Shown here piece by piece: positions 35,462 through 44,435 of a DNA stretch of 64,000 nucleotides. The position numbers were made by a program, and so were the translations under genes. The notes under the pieces are model-generated. The model had not been told where the DNA came from, made no database searches, and worked only from the letters and a program-made list of their open reading frames with translations. Each line of letters starts with the position of its first letter. Position 1 is the stretch's first letter. The stretch comes from Cytophagales bacterium (GTDB lineage Bacteria; Bacteroidota; Bacteroidia; Cytophagales; Microscillaceae), in assembly GCA_013298075.1 (NCBI GenBank), contig JAAFJG010000006.1, positions 53,519-117,518 of the forward strand. Direction: 5' to 3'.

Positions 35462-36748
35462 ATGCTTTCTTTTAACATTTGGAAAAAAAAGAAAGATCTT
35501 GTGGAAAAAGAAAAGGAAAAAGAGAAGGAAAAGGAAACCAAAATAACCATTGCCAATAATCGCAAGACTTTCTTAGAACGAAATATCATGACAATCTCCA
35601 CTATCACATTGGTTGCGGGAGTTGTATTGTTGTTTTTGATGCCTTTTGTGATGTCTTTTTTTCATTATTACGACAAAAAACTTTCGCCTAATGAAGTGGG
35701 CGATGCCTTTGGTGGCATTGCCAATCCTGTAGTAACTTTGGTAGGGGTTTTCTCTACTTTTATGGCGTTTTATATTCAATACAAAGCGAATGAAAGACAA
35801 ACCAACGAATTAGAAAACCAAAAATCAAAAGAAGAACAACGATTTATCAAAGAATCTATTTCAAATCTCAAAAGCGATATTATGTTGATGCGTTATACTA
35901 AAAATGGCGTAACTTATTCACATTCTGAAGCGATTTGGGAATTTATGTTAGATAATATTTCCCAAAAAGAGAATATTGAAGCAGGTCTAGGACTTTCTGC
36001 TCAACAATATTTTCAAATTTCATATTTATTGACTTTATTTGAGCCATTGATTGAAGAAATTGATACTTCAAAATTAGAAGACAAAGAAAAAGAACAAATT
36101 TTACAAAATCTTGATGGCTTGTTTGAGGCTTCTTTTGCGTTTATTTTGCGTTTAGAGGATAAAATCAAAAAAGAAAAAAAACAATCTATCAATAGTTATG
36201 TAAGACGAAAAATTATTGTGCCTGTCAAAAGAGTTAAAATTTTATTAACTGAAACTTTGAATAAATACAAAGAATCAGAAAAAGAAATATTTCTGGTGGC
36301 AGTTGGCAAAACAAAGGCTTTCAAATTTATCAAACAAATTCGATATGTTAATCAACAAGGAACGCTTATTTTTTATAAAGATTATAAAGAATATATCAAA
36401 CATAACGAAATGCACTTGGATTATACGGAGGAAGAATATTTGCAATATTTTAAAAATGAAGAACAATTTGATAAAATTATTGTGACAGAACCTGTCCGTT
36501 TGTTAATGAAATTATCTTTTATCAATCAAATAAACTTGGAAATTTATTCACAAACTCGAAATATTATCTTAGCTATTGATAGAGATAAAGTAGAAGAATA
36601 TTTGGATATTGATTTGGAGGAAATGAATATTGACAAAGAAATTTGGAGAGATTCTTTTCAAGGTATGCACGTATTTGATAGCAAAGGACGCGAAGCATTT
36701 TTAGATAAATTCACAAAAAAGAAAAAAATAATAAAAACAACAGAATGA
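35462..36748 (+). CDS. AbiC-like putative phage abortive-infection membrane protein
   Basis: 428 residues. A Lys/Glu-rich start is followed by two transmembrane helices (about 40-65 and 80-110). The linking segment GDAFGGIANPVVTLVGVFST is the hallmark of the putative AbiC-type abortive-infection family, and a coiled stretch (YKANERQTNELENQ) comes next. The large cytoplasmic C-terminal part is helical with no known catalytic motif. Family members are proposed to stop phage growth, but many are untested, so the role is family-based inference. Its stop overlaps the start of the FMN reductase (ATGA), so the two are translationally coupled. Confidence 0.7.
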   Translation: MLSFNIWKKKKDLVEKEKEKEKEKETKITIANNRKTFLERNIMTISTITLVAGVVLLFLMPFVMSFFHYYDKKLSPNEVGDAFGGIANPVVTLVGVFSTFMAFYIQYKANERQTNELENQKSKEEQRFIKESISNLKSDIMLMRYTKNGVTYSHSEAIWEFMLDNISQKENIEAGLGLSAQQYFQISYLLTLFEPLIEEIDTSKLEDKEKEQILQNLDGLFEASFAFILRLEDKIKKEKKQSINSYVRRKIIVPVKRVKILLTETLNKYKESEKEIFLVAVGKTKAFKFIKQIRYVNQQGTLIFYKDYKEYIKHNEMHLDYTEEEYLQYFKNEEQFDKIIVTEPVRLLMKLSFINQINLEIYSQTRNIILAIDRDKVEEYLDIDLEEMNIDKEIWRDSFQGMHVFDSKGREAFLDKFTKKKKIIKTTE

Positions 36749-37269
36749 TAACGCTTATTTCTGGCACTAATCGCCCCAATTCTTTAACCTTGAATATTGT
36801 AAAATATTATCAAAGTCTTTTAAGTATTCGTGAAATATCTACGCAAATTATGGATTTGAGTACTTTACCACACGATTTTGTTTTTTCTGCTTTGTATCAA
36901 AATGCAGGAAAAAACGAACAATTTAATGCGTTTCAAAAAACCATTGATGAAAATCAAAAATTCGTTTTTGTAGTTCCTGAATATAATGGCTCTTTTCCAG
37001 GCGTGATTAAGGCTTTTATTGATGGATTGCGTTATCCTGATTCTTGGGAAGACAAAAAAATTGCGCTCGTAGGCGTATCTGCAGGTATGCAAGGAGCAAC
37101 TTTGGCACTAAGTCATCTTCAAGATGTGTTGGTATATTGCGGGGCAAATGTGTTAGGAATGAGGGTAAAAATGCCTTATATTCACCAACATTTTAAAGAA
37201 AATTTAATTACTTATGAGCCATATAATCAATATTTAGACAAACAAATCGAAAAATTCTTAGCGTTCTAA
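36745..37269 (+). CDS. NAD(P)H-dependent FMN reductase family protein
   Basis: 174 residues with the flavodoxin-like fold of the FMN_red family: the phosphate-binding start ITLISGTNRPNSLT, the VFVVPEYNGSFPGVIKAFID loop that packs on the flavin, and KKIALVGVSAGMQGA. It should bind FMN and pass electrons from NAD(P)H to quinones or other acceptors. It overlaps the AbiC-like gene by four bases, so the two are made together; whether they act together is unknown. Confidence 0.9.
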   Translation: MITLISGTNRPNSLTLNIVKYYQSLLSIREISTQIMDLSTLPHDFVFSALYQNAGKNEQFNAFQKTIDENQKFVFVVPEYNGSFPGVIKAFIDGLRYPDSWEDKKIALVGVSAGMQGATLALSHLQDVLVYCGANVLGMRVKMPYIHQHFKENLITYEPYNQYLDKQIEKFLAF

Positions 37270-37324
37270 TCAAAATATTTTTATAACTTTTACGTTATAA
37301 AACCATTACTTTTATACAAAAAAA

Positions 37325-37948
37325 ATGATAGACGAAAAAGAAAATCAAAATAATTCTAATTTTTGGCAAATCGCTTTGGCGGCTGCCACTTTGTTAGTCA
37401 GTCTTATTCAAATTATTCTCAGTGCCTCTTTTTCTACGATTGATGCGTGGGAATTATATACATTATTAGGAGGAATTTCGTTGTTTTTAGTCGAATTATT
37501 TATCATTCCGGGCTTTGGTTTTATTGGTATTTTTGGATTGACTTTGATGTTTGTGGCTACTTTTTTACTACAAATTCCCAATCAAGGTTTTGATTTTTCG
37601 TTGGTAACTCCTGAAGCGTGGGCATCTGCGTTGATTGCGTCTATTTTAGGTTGGCTTTCTACCACAGGAGGAATTTTATATTTCGTTCCTAAATTTTTGT
37701 TGAATAGTCGTTTTTTTACACAAGGCACTTTATCCAAAGAACAAGGTTATTTAGCCAATCCTATACAAGAAGATTTAACAGGAAAATTGGGTATTGCTTT
37801 CACCGTTTTGAGACCAAGTGGAAAAATACAAATAGAACAAAATGTATATGATGCCTCTACAATGGGCGAATTTATTGAGCCACAAACCAATATTATCGTA
37901 TTAGGAAAAGAAGGAAGTACGTGGAAAGTAAGGAGAGAAAATAAATAA
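37325..37948 (+). CDS. NfeD family membrane protein
   Basis: 207 residues. An N-terminal helix (about 14-34) is followed by a membrane core with LFLVELFIIPGFGFIGIFG (about 58-76) and more helices to about 125. A C-terminal OB-fold domain (about 145-205) contains GKLGIAFTVLRPSGKI, MGEFIEPQT and IIVLG, as in NfeD proteins. These normally work beside a stomatin-like protein or ClpP-type membrane protease; neither is adjacent here. A terminator follows. Confidence 0.85.
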   Translation: MIDEKENQNNSNFWQIALAAATLLVSLIQIILSASFSTIDAWELYTLLGGISLFLVELFIIPGFGFIGIFGLTLMFVATFLLQIPNQGFDFSLVTPEAWASALIASILGWLSTTGGILYFVPKFLLNSRFFTQGTLSKEQGYLANPIQEDLTGKLGIAFTVLRPSGKIQIEQNVYDASTMGEFIEPQTNIIVLGKEGSTWKVRRENK

Positions 37949-38007
37949 AAATTCGAGAAAAAAATTTATTTTAATCCGCTAAATCCGCGTTATCCGCATG
38001 CTAAAAA
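37946..38007 (+). repeat. Short dispersed repeat, copy B
   Basis: Related to 22102-22170 in the same orientation (AAAATTCGAGAAAAAA start, AATCCGCTAAATCCG core). Non-coding, between the NfeD stop and its terminator. Confidence 0.5.
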
Positions 38008-38016
38008 TCCAATATA

Positions 38017-38051
38017 AAATATCTAAAAAAACCAATTTTAGATATTTTTTT
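38017..38051 (+). terminator. Hairpin terminator after the NfeD gene
   Basis: A 13-bp stem (AAAATATCTAAAA with TTTTAGATATTTT) followed by a T run. Confidence 0.85.
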
Positions 38052-38085
38052 ATGCGTATATTTTTCATAAATAAAAATTTAATCA

Positions 38086-38093
38086 TATCTTTG
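38086..38093 (+). promoter_or_regulatory. -7 box (TATCTTTG) of the DUF4403 and murQ genes
   Basis: A perfect TAnnTTTG element 37 bases before the ATG at 38130. Confidence 0.6.
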
Positions 38094-38129
38094 CACCTAA
38101 AAAAATAAAAACAAAAAAAACAAAAAACT

Positions 38130-39509
38130 ATGTTCCCATTATTTAACACAAAAAATATTTTAATCAATATTTTAATCAATATTTTAATCTTATTTTTTAG
38201 TCAGATTATTTTGGCTCAAAACAATGAAAAATTATCAGAAATTGGCGTTCCTGTGCGTTTGGCAGTGATTACGATAGAAAAAGAAATGAATAAAAAACTC
38301 AAAGATACCGTTTTTAGAGATGATAAATTTAAAAGTGAGTATGGAATTTTTGATGTTACAGCTCGAAAAATTGCTCCTATCAAAATAAAAGGAAACGACA
38401 AAGGAAATAAAATCAATATCGAAAGTACTTTTAGATTGATTATCAAAGGAAATTTAGAAACTAATTTTATTGGGATTCCGATTTCTATGCCCATCGACCA
38501 ACAAATTGCGATGAAAGTTTGGTTAAGTAGTACTTTTTCATTGGAAAAAAATTGGCAACTCACTACTCAAACTACTTTAGAAAAACACGAATGGCTCGAA
38601 GAACCTATTTTAGATTTAGGAATTATGAAATTGCCGTTGGCTAAAATTGCTGATGGAATGATTGAACAAAACAAAGATATGTTTGGAAAACAATTAGATG
38701 ACCAAATGAAACCACATTTATCTTGGAAAAAACCAATTTCGCAAGCGTGGGAAACTTTACAAAGTCCGTTGCCAATTTCTGAATGGGAAAAAGATACTAT
38801 TTGGGCATCAATGCACGCCCAAAATATTGCGATGACCGCTTTGATTTGTGAAAAAGATACCTTTTCTACTTGGGTCAAAATTCCTTTAAAAGCCACTGGC
38901 ACTATCAAACAAAAACTAAAAAACAACGATAAACCACTTCCTGATTTTACGTTATTGGCACAAAAACCTGATTTTGGGGCTTTAAAAATCAAAATTTTTA
39001 TTGATAAAACATTAGCAGAAGAAAAAATGTTAAAAATATTTGGGAATGAGGAATTTGAGTTTAAAAAATATAAATCAAAAGTAGAAAAAATTATGATTTA
39101 TCCCGCCAAAAATAATCTTTGGGGAGTCGCACTGACTATGAAAGGAAGCATCAACGGCATTTTATATTTGGAGGCAATGCCTGTCAATAAAAAAGGAAAA
39201 ATTGAAATCCAAAAACTCACGTATAGAATCGAGGGCGAAAGTGATTTTCCTAAATTTGCAGAATGGTTATTCAAAGGAAGAATCAAAAAACAAATGAAAA
39301 AAGCCATCGAAGAACCTTTAAATCTGCAAATAGATAATATGAAAAAAGAAATTGAAAAAAATCTAAAAAATTATATGGTGCCACCTTACGCCAAAATACA
39401 AGGAAAATTAAAGCAATTTGATTGGAATAATTTTTTGCTTACAGATAAAAATATCGAAGCAGATTTGAATGTAACAGGCGAATGGAACGTTGAAATGATA
39501 GGATTTTAA
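38130..39509 (+). CDS. DUF4403 family exported protein
   Basis: 459 residues with a signal peptide ending IILAQ. The whole length matches DUF4403: an early PVRLAVITIEKEMNKKL, a middle PISMPIDQQIAMKVWLSSTF, and GEWNVEMIGF at the end. These proteins have a BPI/TULIP-like two-part fold suited to binding lipids, and sit in the periplasm or outer membrane; their true role is unknown. murQ starts 11 bases downstream and is likely in the same transcript. Confidence 0.85.
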   Translation: MFPLFNTKNILINILINILILFFSQIILAQNNEKLSEIGVPVRLAVITIEKEMNKKLKDTVFRDDKFKSEYGIFDVTARKIAPIKIKGNDKGNKINIESTFRLIIKGNLETNFIGIPISMPIDQQIAMKVWLSSTFSLEKNWQLTTQTTLEKHEWLEEPILDLGIMKLPLAKIADGMIEQNKDMFGKQLDDQMKPHLSWKKPISQAWETLQSPLPISEWEKDTIWASMHAQNIAMTALICEKDTFSTWVKIPLKATGTIKQKLKNNDKPLPDFTLLAQKPDFGALKIKIFIDKTLAEEKMLKIFGNEEFEFKKYKSKVEKIMIYPAKNNLWGVALTMKGSINGILYLEAMPVNKKGKIEIQKLTYRIEGESDFPKFAEWLFKGRIKKQMKKAIEEPLNLQIDNMKKEIEKNLKNYMVPPYAKIQGKLKQFDWNNFLLTDKNIEADLNVTGEWNVEMIGF

Positions 39510-39520
39510 ACGATAAAAAA

Positions 39521-40330
39521 ATGCAATCTACCACAGAACAAAACTCATATTTTGATAATTTGGAGCAGTTACCTCTCGAAAAATTATTAGAAAATATGAA
39601 TGAATTAGATAAAAGTGTGCCTTTTGCGATTGAAAAGGCAATGCCACAAATCACACTTTTAATTACTGAAATTGTCAAAAGAATGAAAAAAGGAGGACGA
39701 CTTTTTTACATAGGCGCAGGCACAAGCGGGCGTTTGGGGGTGGTTGATGCGTCTGAATGTCCGCCTACTTTTGGCGTTTCACACGATTTGGTCATTGGAT
39801 TGATAGCGGGAGGAGATGCTGCCATTCGAAAAGCGGTAGAGTTTGCAGAAGATAATTTTGAGCAAGCGTGGAAAGATATATCAATGTATCAACCTACCAA
39901 ATTGGATTCGATAGTGGGCATTGCGGCTTCTGGGCGTACTCCTTATGTGATAGGTGGGCTGGAAACGGCTCGCCAACACGGGCTTTTGACAGGTTGTATT
40001 GTTTGCAATGCGGATTCGAAAGTAGCAGAAAAATCAGAATTTCCTATTGAGATAATCACGGGAGCGGAATTTGTAACGGGAAGTACGCGTTTGAAAGCAG
40101 GAACGGCTCAAAAATTAGTTTTAAATATGATTTCTACGGCTACTATGATTCAGTTAGGCAAAGTAAAAGGCAATAAAATGATAGATATGCAACTTTCTAA
40201 CGAAAAACTAATAGATAGAGGAACGAAAATGATTGTGGAAACATTGAACATCGATACTAAAAAAGCAAAAGAATTGTTATTGGAATATGGAAGTGTTAGA
40301 GCGGTGATAGAGAGAGAAAATAATAGATAG
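39521..40330 (+). CDS. murQ: N-acetylmuramic acid 6-phosphate etherase
   Basis: 269 residues with the SIS sugar-isomerase fold. The MurQ signature is complete: YIGAGTSGRLGVVDASECPP (about 65-84), then IAGGDAAIRKAVE with the catalytic-helix region EDN, and ASGRTPYVIGGL. The enzyme cleaves the lactyl ether of MurNAc-6-phosphate to give GlcNAc-6-phosphate and D-lactate, recycling peptidoglycan sugars. No PTS or anhydromuramic kinase gene is adjacent. It follows the DUF4403 gene by 11 bases. Confidence 0.95.
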   Translation: MQSTTEQNSYFDNLEQLPLEKLLENMNELDKSVPFAIEKAMPQITLLITEIVKRMKKGGRLFYIGAGTSGRLGVVDASECPPTFGVSHDLVIGLIAGGDAAIRKAVEFAEDNFEQAWKDISMYQPTKLDSIVGIAASGRTPYVIGGLETARQHGLLTGCIVCNADSKVAEKSEFPIEIITGAEFVTGSTRLKAGTAQKLVLNMISTATMIQLGKVKGNKMIDMQLSNEKLIDRGTKMIVETLNIDTKKAKELLLEYGSVRAVIERENNR

Positions 40331-40394
40331 TTTTTTTTGAATAAATACATTAAAATAAAAATATTAGTTCTTAAGAAATTTGTACAAAGTATGA

Positions 40395-40572
40395 TTTTTT
40401 TTGACATATACTTTTTGAGTTGCCTCCAAATTTATCTGGAGGATAATAAAAAAATCAATTGTTGGCTTTAGCCGAAATCTCTCCGTTTTTCAAATTAATA
40501 TTTTTCTATATTTTCAAAATAAATGACTATTTATGATAGAATAAATTATTTCCGCAATAATTTCCAATGTAC
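40395..40572 (+). repeat. Dispersed palindromic repeat, copy 3
   Basis: A full-length copy, close to 8801-8982 over about 150 bases, with the CCTCCAAAT / ATCTGGAGG palindrome (one change) and the TTGGCTTTAGCCGAA hairpin. It fills the gap between the converging murQ and 40582 genes. Confidence 0.85.
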
Positions 40573-40581
40573 TAAAATTAT

Positions 40582-41709
40582 TTATTGCGTTCTATCATAA
40601 ATTTTTTGGGCTTGTACGGGCGTAATCAATTTTTTTTCTAATAATTGTTTTACTGATGGAGGCGACCAAAATATAGCATAAGTAGATTGTGGAAGATATA
40701 AATCAGATTTGAACTCTAGTAAATGGTCAGATTTGGCAGTAAAAGTATAACGATTTTTAATACTTTGTGGTAAATCTTGAATATCAGACCTATATATCGA
40801 TAAATATTCATCATTAACAAAATATCCTTTTTCAAATTTGAGTGTAAGGCGTGAAGTTTGCATTTCTTGCATAATATCATTGACCAAAGAATGTGCTTCA
40901 CTTCTTTTCTTTTTAGCAACAATTTTATCTTGACGGGCTTTTTCAAAATCTTCCCAACTAAATGAATGAGCATTTTTATAACTCAAAACAATTCTATATC
41001 TTAATTTTTCGCCTTCTTTCAAAGGGCGTGAAAATTCAAACGTCCATTGTATTTTTTGTTTAGTTTCACTACTAAAATTTATCAATCCTGTTTTTTTATT
41101 TATTCCTTTTACTTTTATATCATCAGGAAGTTCCAAAATTTCAAAATCTTTGACAATTGGGTCTTCATACTTCATTTGTGCTAAATTTCCGACTGAAATC
41201 CAGTGCAAAAAATATTCTACTTGTCCTTTTCGAACTTCTATGGTTCGAATCAATTCTTGTTCTACATCAATTTGCAATTTTTCATAATCGGGAATTAATA
41301 TTTTTGTGGCTTGATATTCTGTATTCATATACTCGGTTTGTTTGAGTGCATCTGCTTCCATATATTCTTTTCTTTTTTTACCTGAAATAAAATAATAAAA
41401 ATCGTCTAGAATTTCATCTCTAAAACTAAGATTTTCACAATCACAATTATTCAATAATTTTCGTAAAGTACTTTCAGTTATTTCGGTATTAATTTTTTCT
41501 TTAATTACTGTACTTAATGAAGTATAATTATTTTTATTGGTATTTATTTGAAGTTTTAGTTGTGAACTTTGCTCATAAACTCGGTTTATTTGCTTACAAA
41601 TATTTTTAATTTCCATTTTATAAATAGTAACATCTGCCATATAAAAGTTGATTATTTGTTGAATAATGACTAAAATAATAATAAGAGAAATAATTTTGAT
41701 ATATCTCAT
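40582..41709 (-). CDS. Membrane-anchored protein, unknown
   Basis: 375 residues from MRYIKIISLI. The longer frame from 41763 is rejected because the -7 promoter box lies inside it (41733-41740). One N-terminal transmembrane anchor (about 5-25) is followed by a helical, coiled-coil-prone part (about 35-150) with a CDCEN motif, then a beta-rich domain. The C-terminus carries LLEKKLITPVQAQKIYDRTQ. The family is not recognised; the shape suggests a periplasmic protein held in the inner membrane. Confidence 0.7.
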   Translation of the reverse strand: MRYIKIISLIIILVIIQQIINFYMADVTIYKMEIKNICKQINRVYEQSSQLKLQINTNKNNYTSLSTVIKEKINTEITESTLRKLLNNCDCENLSFRDEILDDFYYFISGKKRKEYMEADALKQTEYMNTEYQATKILIPDYEKLQIDVEQELIRTIEVRKGQVEYFLHWISVGNLAQMKYEDPIVKDFEILELPDDIKVKGINKKTGLINFSSETKQKIQWTFEFSRPLKEGEKLRYRIVLSYKNAHSFSWEDFEKARQDKIVAKKKRSEAHSLVNDIMQEMQTSRLTLKFEKGYFVNDEYLSIYRSDIQDLPQSIKNRYTFTAKSDHLLEFKSDLYLPQSTYAIFWSPPSVKQLLEKKLITPVQAQKIYDRTQ

Positions 41710-41732
41710 AAATTTTACGATTAAATTTTTCA

Positions 41733-41740
41733 CAAAAATA
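41733..41740 (-). promoter_or_regulatory. -7 box (TATTTTTG)
   Basis: A perfect TAnnTTTG element on the minus strand, 24 bases before the ATG at 41709, which decides that start. Confidence 0.55.
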
Positions 41741-41848
41741 ATGTTTCTTTCGTAGTAAAACAAATAAAAATCATAAAAAGAAAGTTTTTTTTTAATAACT
41801 CAAAAAATTAAGGGAACAATTAAGGGAAATATGTTTGTTTTTTTCGCT

Positions 41849-41856
41849 TTACCTTT
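41849..41856 (+). promoter_or_regulatory. -7 box (TACCTTTG)
   Basis: A perfect TAnnTTTG element 32 bases before the lipoprotein start at 41888. Confidence 0.55.
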
Positions 41857-41887
41857 GTAAAAATTTTAAAAAATAAATAAGTAAAAT

Positions 41888-42382
41888 ATGAAAAAAGTAC
41901 TATTTTGGGCATTTTTGAGTGCCAATTTATTATTTCTGACAAATTGTGGAAGTAATAATCACAATGAAAAAAATACCTCTAAAACAGAAAAAGTAAATAA
42001 AGAGGACAAGGAAAGGAAAGAAGGACAAGACCCCGATTCTGTGGCTGTACTCGAAAACGAAGAAGTAAAAAAATATGTTACCGATATGGATAAGGCAATC
42101 GATGAATATGCCAAAATGATGGAAACATTATCACAAGTTGCTACAAACGTAGATAATGGCAATGCGAATGCAGATGATTTACAAAAAATGGCACAAGGAA
42201 TGGCAAAATTCGCAGAAAATGGTGAAAAAATAAAACCATTTCTCGAAAAAATTGATAGTTTGAAAGAAAATATGTCTACTATTTCTGATAAATTATCGCC
42301 AAAACAACAACAAGCATTCCTAAAAATATTTGGAAAAATAATGGATCGCCTTGCAAAAGCCGCTTTAAAAGTTAAAAAATAA
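41888..42382 (+). CDS. Small lipoprotein, unknown
   Basis: 164 residues with a lipoprotein signal ending LLFLTNC. A charged Asn/Lys/Glu linker (about 22-55) leads to a helical domain (about 60-164) with regular heptad-like spacing (YAKMMETLSQVATNV, LQKMAQGMAKFAENG). It resembles small helical Bacteroidota lipoproteins of unknown role. It lies 29 bases before a five-helix membrane protein in the same direction, probably one transcript. Confidence 0.7.
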   Translation: MKKVLFWAFLSANLLFLTNCGSNNHNEKNTSKTEKVNKEDKERKEGQDPDSVAVLENEEVKKYVTDMDKAIDEYAKMMETLSQVATNVDNGNANADDLQKMAQGMAKFAENGEKIKPFLEKIDSLKENMSTISDKLSPKQQQAFLKIFGKIMDRLAKAALKVKK

Positions 42383-42411
42383 TTATTTCATTCACTAAAA
42401 AAAATAAAAAT

Positions 42412-43020
42412 ATGTTCTATTTATATTGTATTGTTTTGATAATCACAGGCTGTCTTTTGGGCTATTTTGGGCTTAAAAAATTTAATTTATCTATGGCTTT
42501 ATCGTTTACCGTGCCTGTTTTGATGGGTTTAGGAATGGTTGGTTTTTTAGGATTGACTTCGTTTTTAGTAACTGTATTTTTGGGAGCGGTTATTTTCGCA
42601 CTTGCAAAACCATTTTCTTACATTACTGCCTACATGTATTCTGCATTTTTTATTGCTATATTTATAGCAATAATTTTTGGGAAACTTTTTACAGAATTAC
42701 CAGAACTAATATTACTAGTGGTTAGACTAATCATTTTTGTAGCCCCAATTATTTTGATTTATATGTTCAGAAGGCACGTAAAAGCGATTGTGATTGGAAT
42801 ATCGAGTGGTGTTTCTTTGGGTTTAGGTTTAGCTGGCATTATCTCTTCGCAAGTATTTTTGGCAGGTCAAGCATTTGGAAGTGTAGATATGATGATGACC
42901 TCACTTTTTGTTCCTTTCATGGTTATGTTTGCGGCTATGATTGGAGGAGTTGCGTTTCAATATTTATATATAGCCAAGAAAAATCCTGAATTGATTGAGG
43001 TAGTGAAAATTAAAGTTTAG
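42412..43020 (+). CDS. Multi-pass membrane protein, unknown
   Basis: 202 residues, almost entirely hydrophobic, with six to seven transmembrane segments and only a short polar tail (AKKNPELIEVVKIKV). The Gly-rich segments (GITSGCLL-like start; IGISSGVSLGLGLAGI) recall small DUF4203/TMEM198-type membrane proteins, but no signature is decisive. It follows the small lipoprotein by 29 bases. A MITE lies 15 bases after its stop codon. Confidence 0.7.
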   Translation: MFYLYCIVLIITGCLLGYFGLKKFNLSMALSFTVPVLMGLGMVGFLGLTSFLVTVFLGAVIFALAKPFSYITAYMYSAFFIAIFIAIIFGKLFTELPELILLVVRLIIFVAPIILIYMFRRHVKAIVIGISSGVSLGLGLAGIISSQVFLAGQAFGSVDMMMTSLFVPFMVMFAAMIGGVAFQYLYIAKKNPELIEVVKIKV

Positions 43021-43035
43021 AAAATATTTTAATAG

Positions 43036-43188
43036 CTGATGTTACGCAAGGTAAAATTCTAATTTGTAAAATGGTAATTTCATTATCATAAAGTATTGAT
43101 TTTCAATAAATATAGATTTAAGAAAGCAAAATAAAATGAAAGAAAATCTACTTATTACAAATCTTATTTAAAGCCTGCGTAACATCAG
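43036..43188 (+). mobile_element. 153-bp MITE, copy 1
   Basis: A non-coding element with 13-base perfect terminal inverted repeats (CTGATGTTACGCA at the left, its complement at the right), flanked by a 7-bp target duplication TTAATAG (43029-43035 and 43189-43195). All 153 bases are identical to the copy at 54130-54282. It has no transposase and must have been moved in trans by a transposase outside this window. Confidence 0.95.
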
Positions 43189-43336
43189 TTAATAGTATTT
43201 TTAATTATTTTTAAACAATTTATAAAAATATTGTTGTTGTAATTTTTCGTGTGATAAACAAAAAATAAAAAGTTTACTTATAATTTTATACAAATAAATC
43301 GATTTTATTTGTTAAAAATTGTGATTATTTTAGTAA

Positions 43337-43364
43337 AAAATAATTTTCCACACTTTTAATTACA
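43337..43364 (+). repeat. 28-bp perfect repeat, inverted copy of 21930-21957
   Basis: Identical over 28 bases to the reverse complement of 21930-21957. It lies in the gap after the MITE. Non-coding, role unknown. Confidence 0.55.
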
Positions 43365-43487
43365 GTAACAGTTAATTGAGAAATTGATGCGTAAATTAAA
43401 CAGAAAAAATAATTTACAGCGTAAATCAAATAAAAAGATAGTTTCTTAACACTTAGAAAAATGATAGTTTTTGAATGTATTAAGAAA

Positions 43488-44372
43488 TTACTTCTTTTTA
43501 TTTCTTATTCTAAATAATTTTATCAATTTAGGAATATAATCTTCGTCTGTATCAATCATCAAATAATTAACTTGATATTTTCGAACTAACTCTAATAATT
43601 CTTTCTTTTTGGTGGCATATTTTTCTCTTAAATCCTTTTTAAACTGCACAGAAGACGTATTTATCCAATGTTTTGTTTGCGTTTCTAAATCAAAAATAGG
43701 AATAATGCCTAACTTCGGCATAACGGTTTCTATGGTAGTAGAAAGATGAATTAAAATTAAATCGTGTTTTTTTGCCAATGCTTTTAAATTATCTTGATAA
43801 TTATCGTCTAAAAAATCAGAAATAAAAAAAACAATACTTTTTCTTTTGATAAGATTTAAAGAAAATTTTATAAAATCATTCAAATTTGTTTTTTTCGAAA
43901 CAGGTACTAATCGAAACAAATTTAAAATAACTTCGTAGGCTTTTTTCATACCTTTGCTTGGTTTGATATATTTTTCTTTCTGGTCTGAAAAACACAACAA
44001 TCCAATTTCATTTGCTTCTTTGACTGCCGAAAGTGCCAAAACGCTGCATATTTCTTTGGCAACTTCCATTTTACTTTTTTCGTTGGTAAATAAATTTTGA
44101 GATTCGCTTACATCTAACAAAAAAAATACGGTCTGCTCCTTCTCTTCCTTAAAAACTTTGATATAAGTATTTTCATCTTTGGCACTCACGTGCCAATCAA
44201 TATGTCGAATATCATCGCCATATTGATAAATTCTTACATCGTCAAATTCCAAACCTGTTCCTCTAAAAAGTGAGGAAAAATTACCTTTGGTTTGTGCATT
44301 GACCGCTTTTCTAATCTTAATTTCTATTTCTTTTATTTTTGCTAAAAGTTTTTTAAAATCAGGTTTTATCAT
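43488..44372 (-). CDS. DUF58 family protein
   Basis: 294 residues, cytoplasmic. The DUF58 core is clear: FSSLFRGTGLEFDDVRIYQY followed by GDDIRHIDWHVSAK. A VWA-like part with FFLLDVSESQN supplies a metal-site-like DxSxS motif (DVSES). DUF58 proteins usually act with a MoxR-type AAA ATPase and BatA-like VWA proteins; none is adjacent here. The gene follows the methylase of the second restriction-modification pair after 63 bases, probably by chance. Confidence 0.9.
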   Translation of the reverse strand: MIKPDFKKLLAKIKEIEIKIRKAVNAQTKGNFSSLFRGTGLEFDDVRIYQYGDDIRHIDWHVSAKDENTYIKVFKEEKEQTVFFLLDVSESQNLFTNEKSKMEVAKEICSVLALSAVKEANEIGLLCFSDQKEKYIKPSKGMKKAYEVILNLFRLVPVSKKTNLNDFIKFSLNLIKRKSIVFFISDFLDDNYQDNLKALAKKHDLILIHLSTTIETVMPKLGIIPIFDLETQTKHWINTSSVQFKKDLREKYATKKKELLELVRKYQVNYLMIDTDEDYIPKLIKLFRIRNKKK

Positions 44373-44435
44373 TTTTTTTATTATTTTTGATTCTGAAATA
44401 AATTTTAAATTTATCTAAAAAATAGAAATACTATC

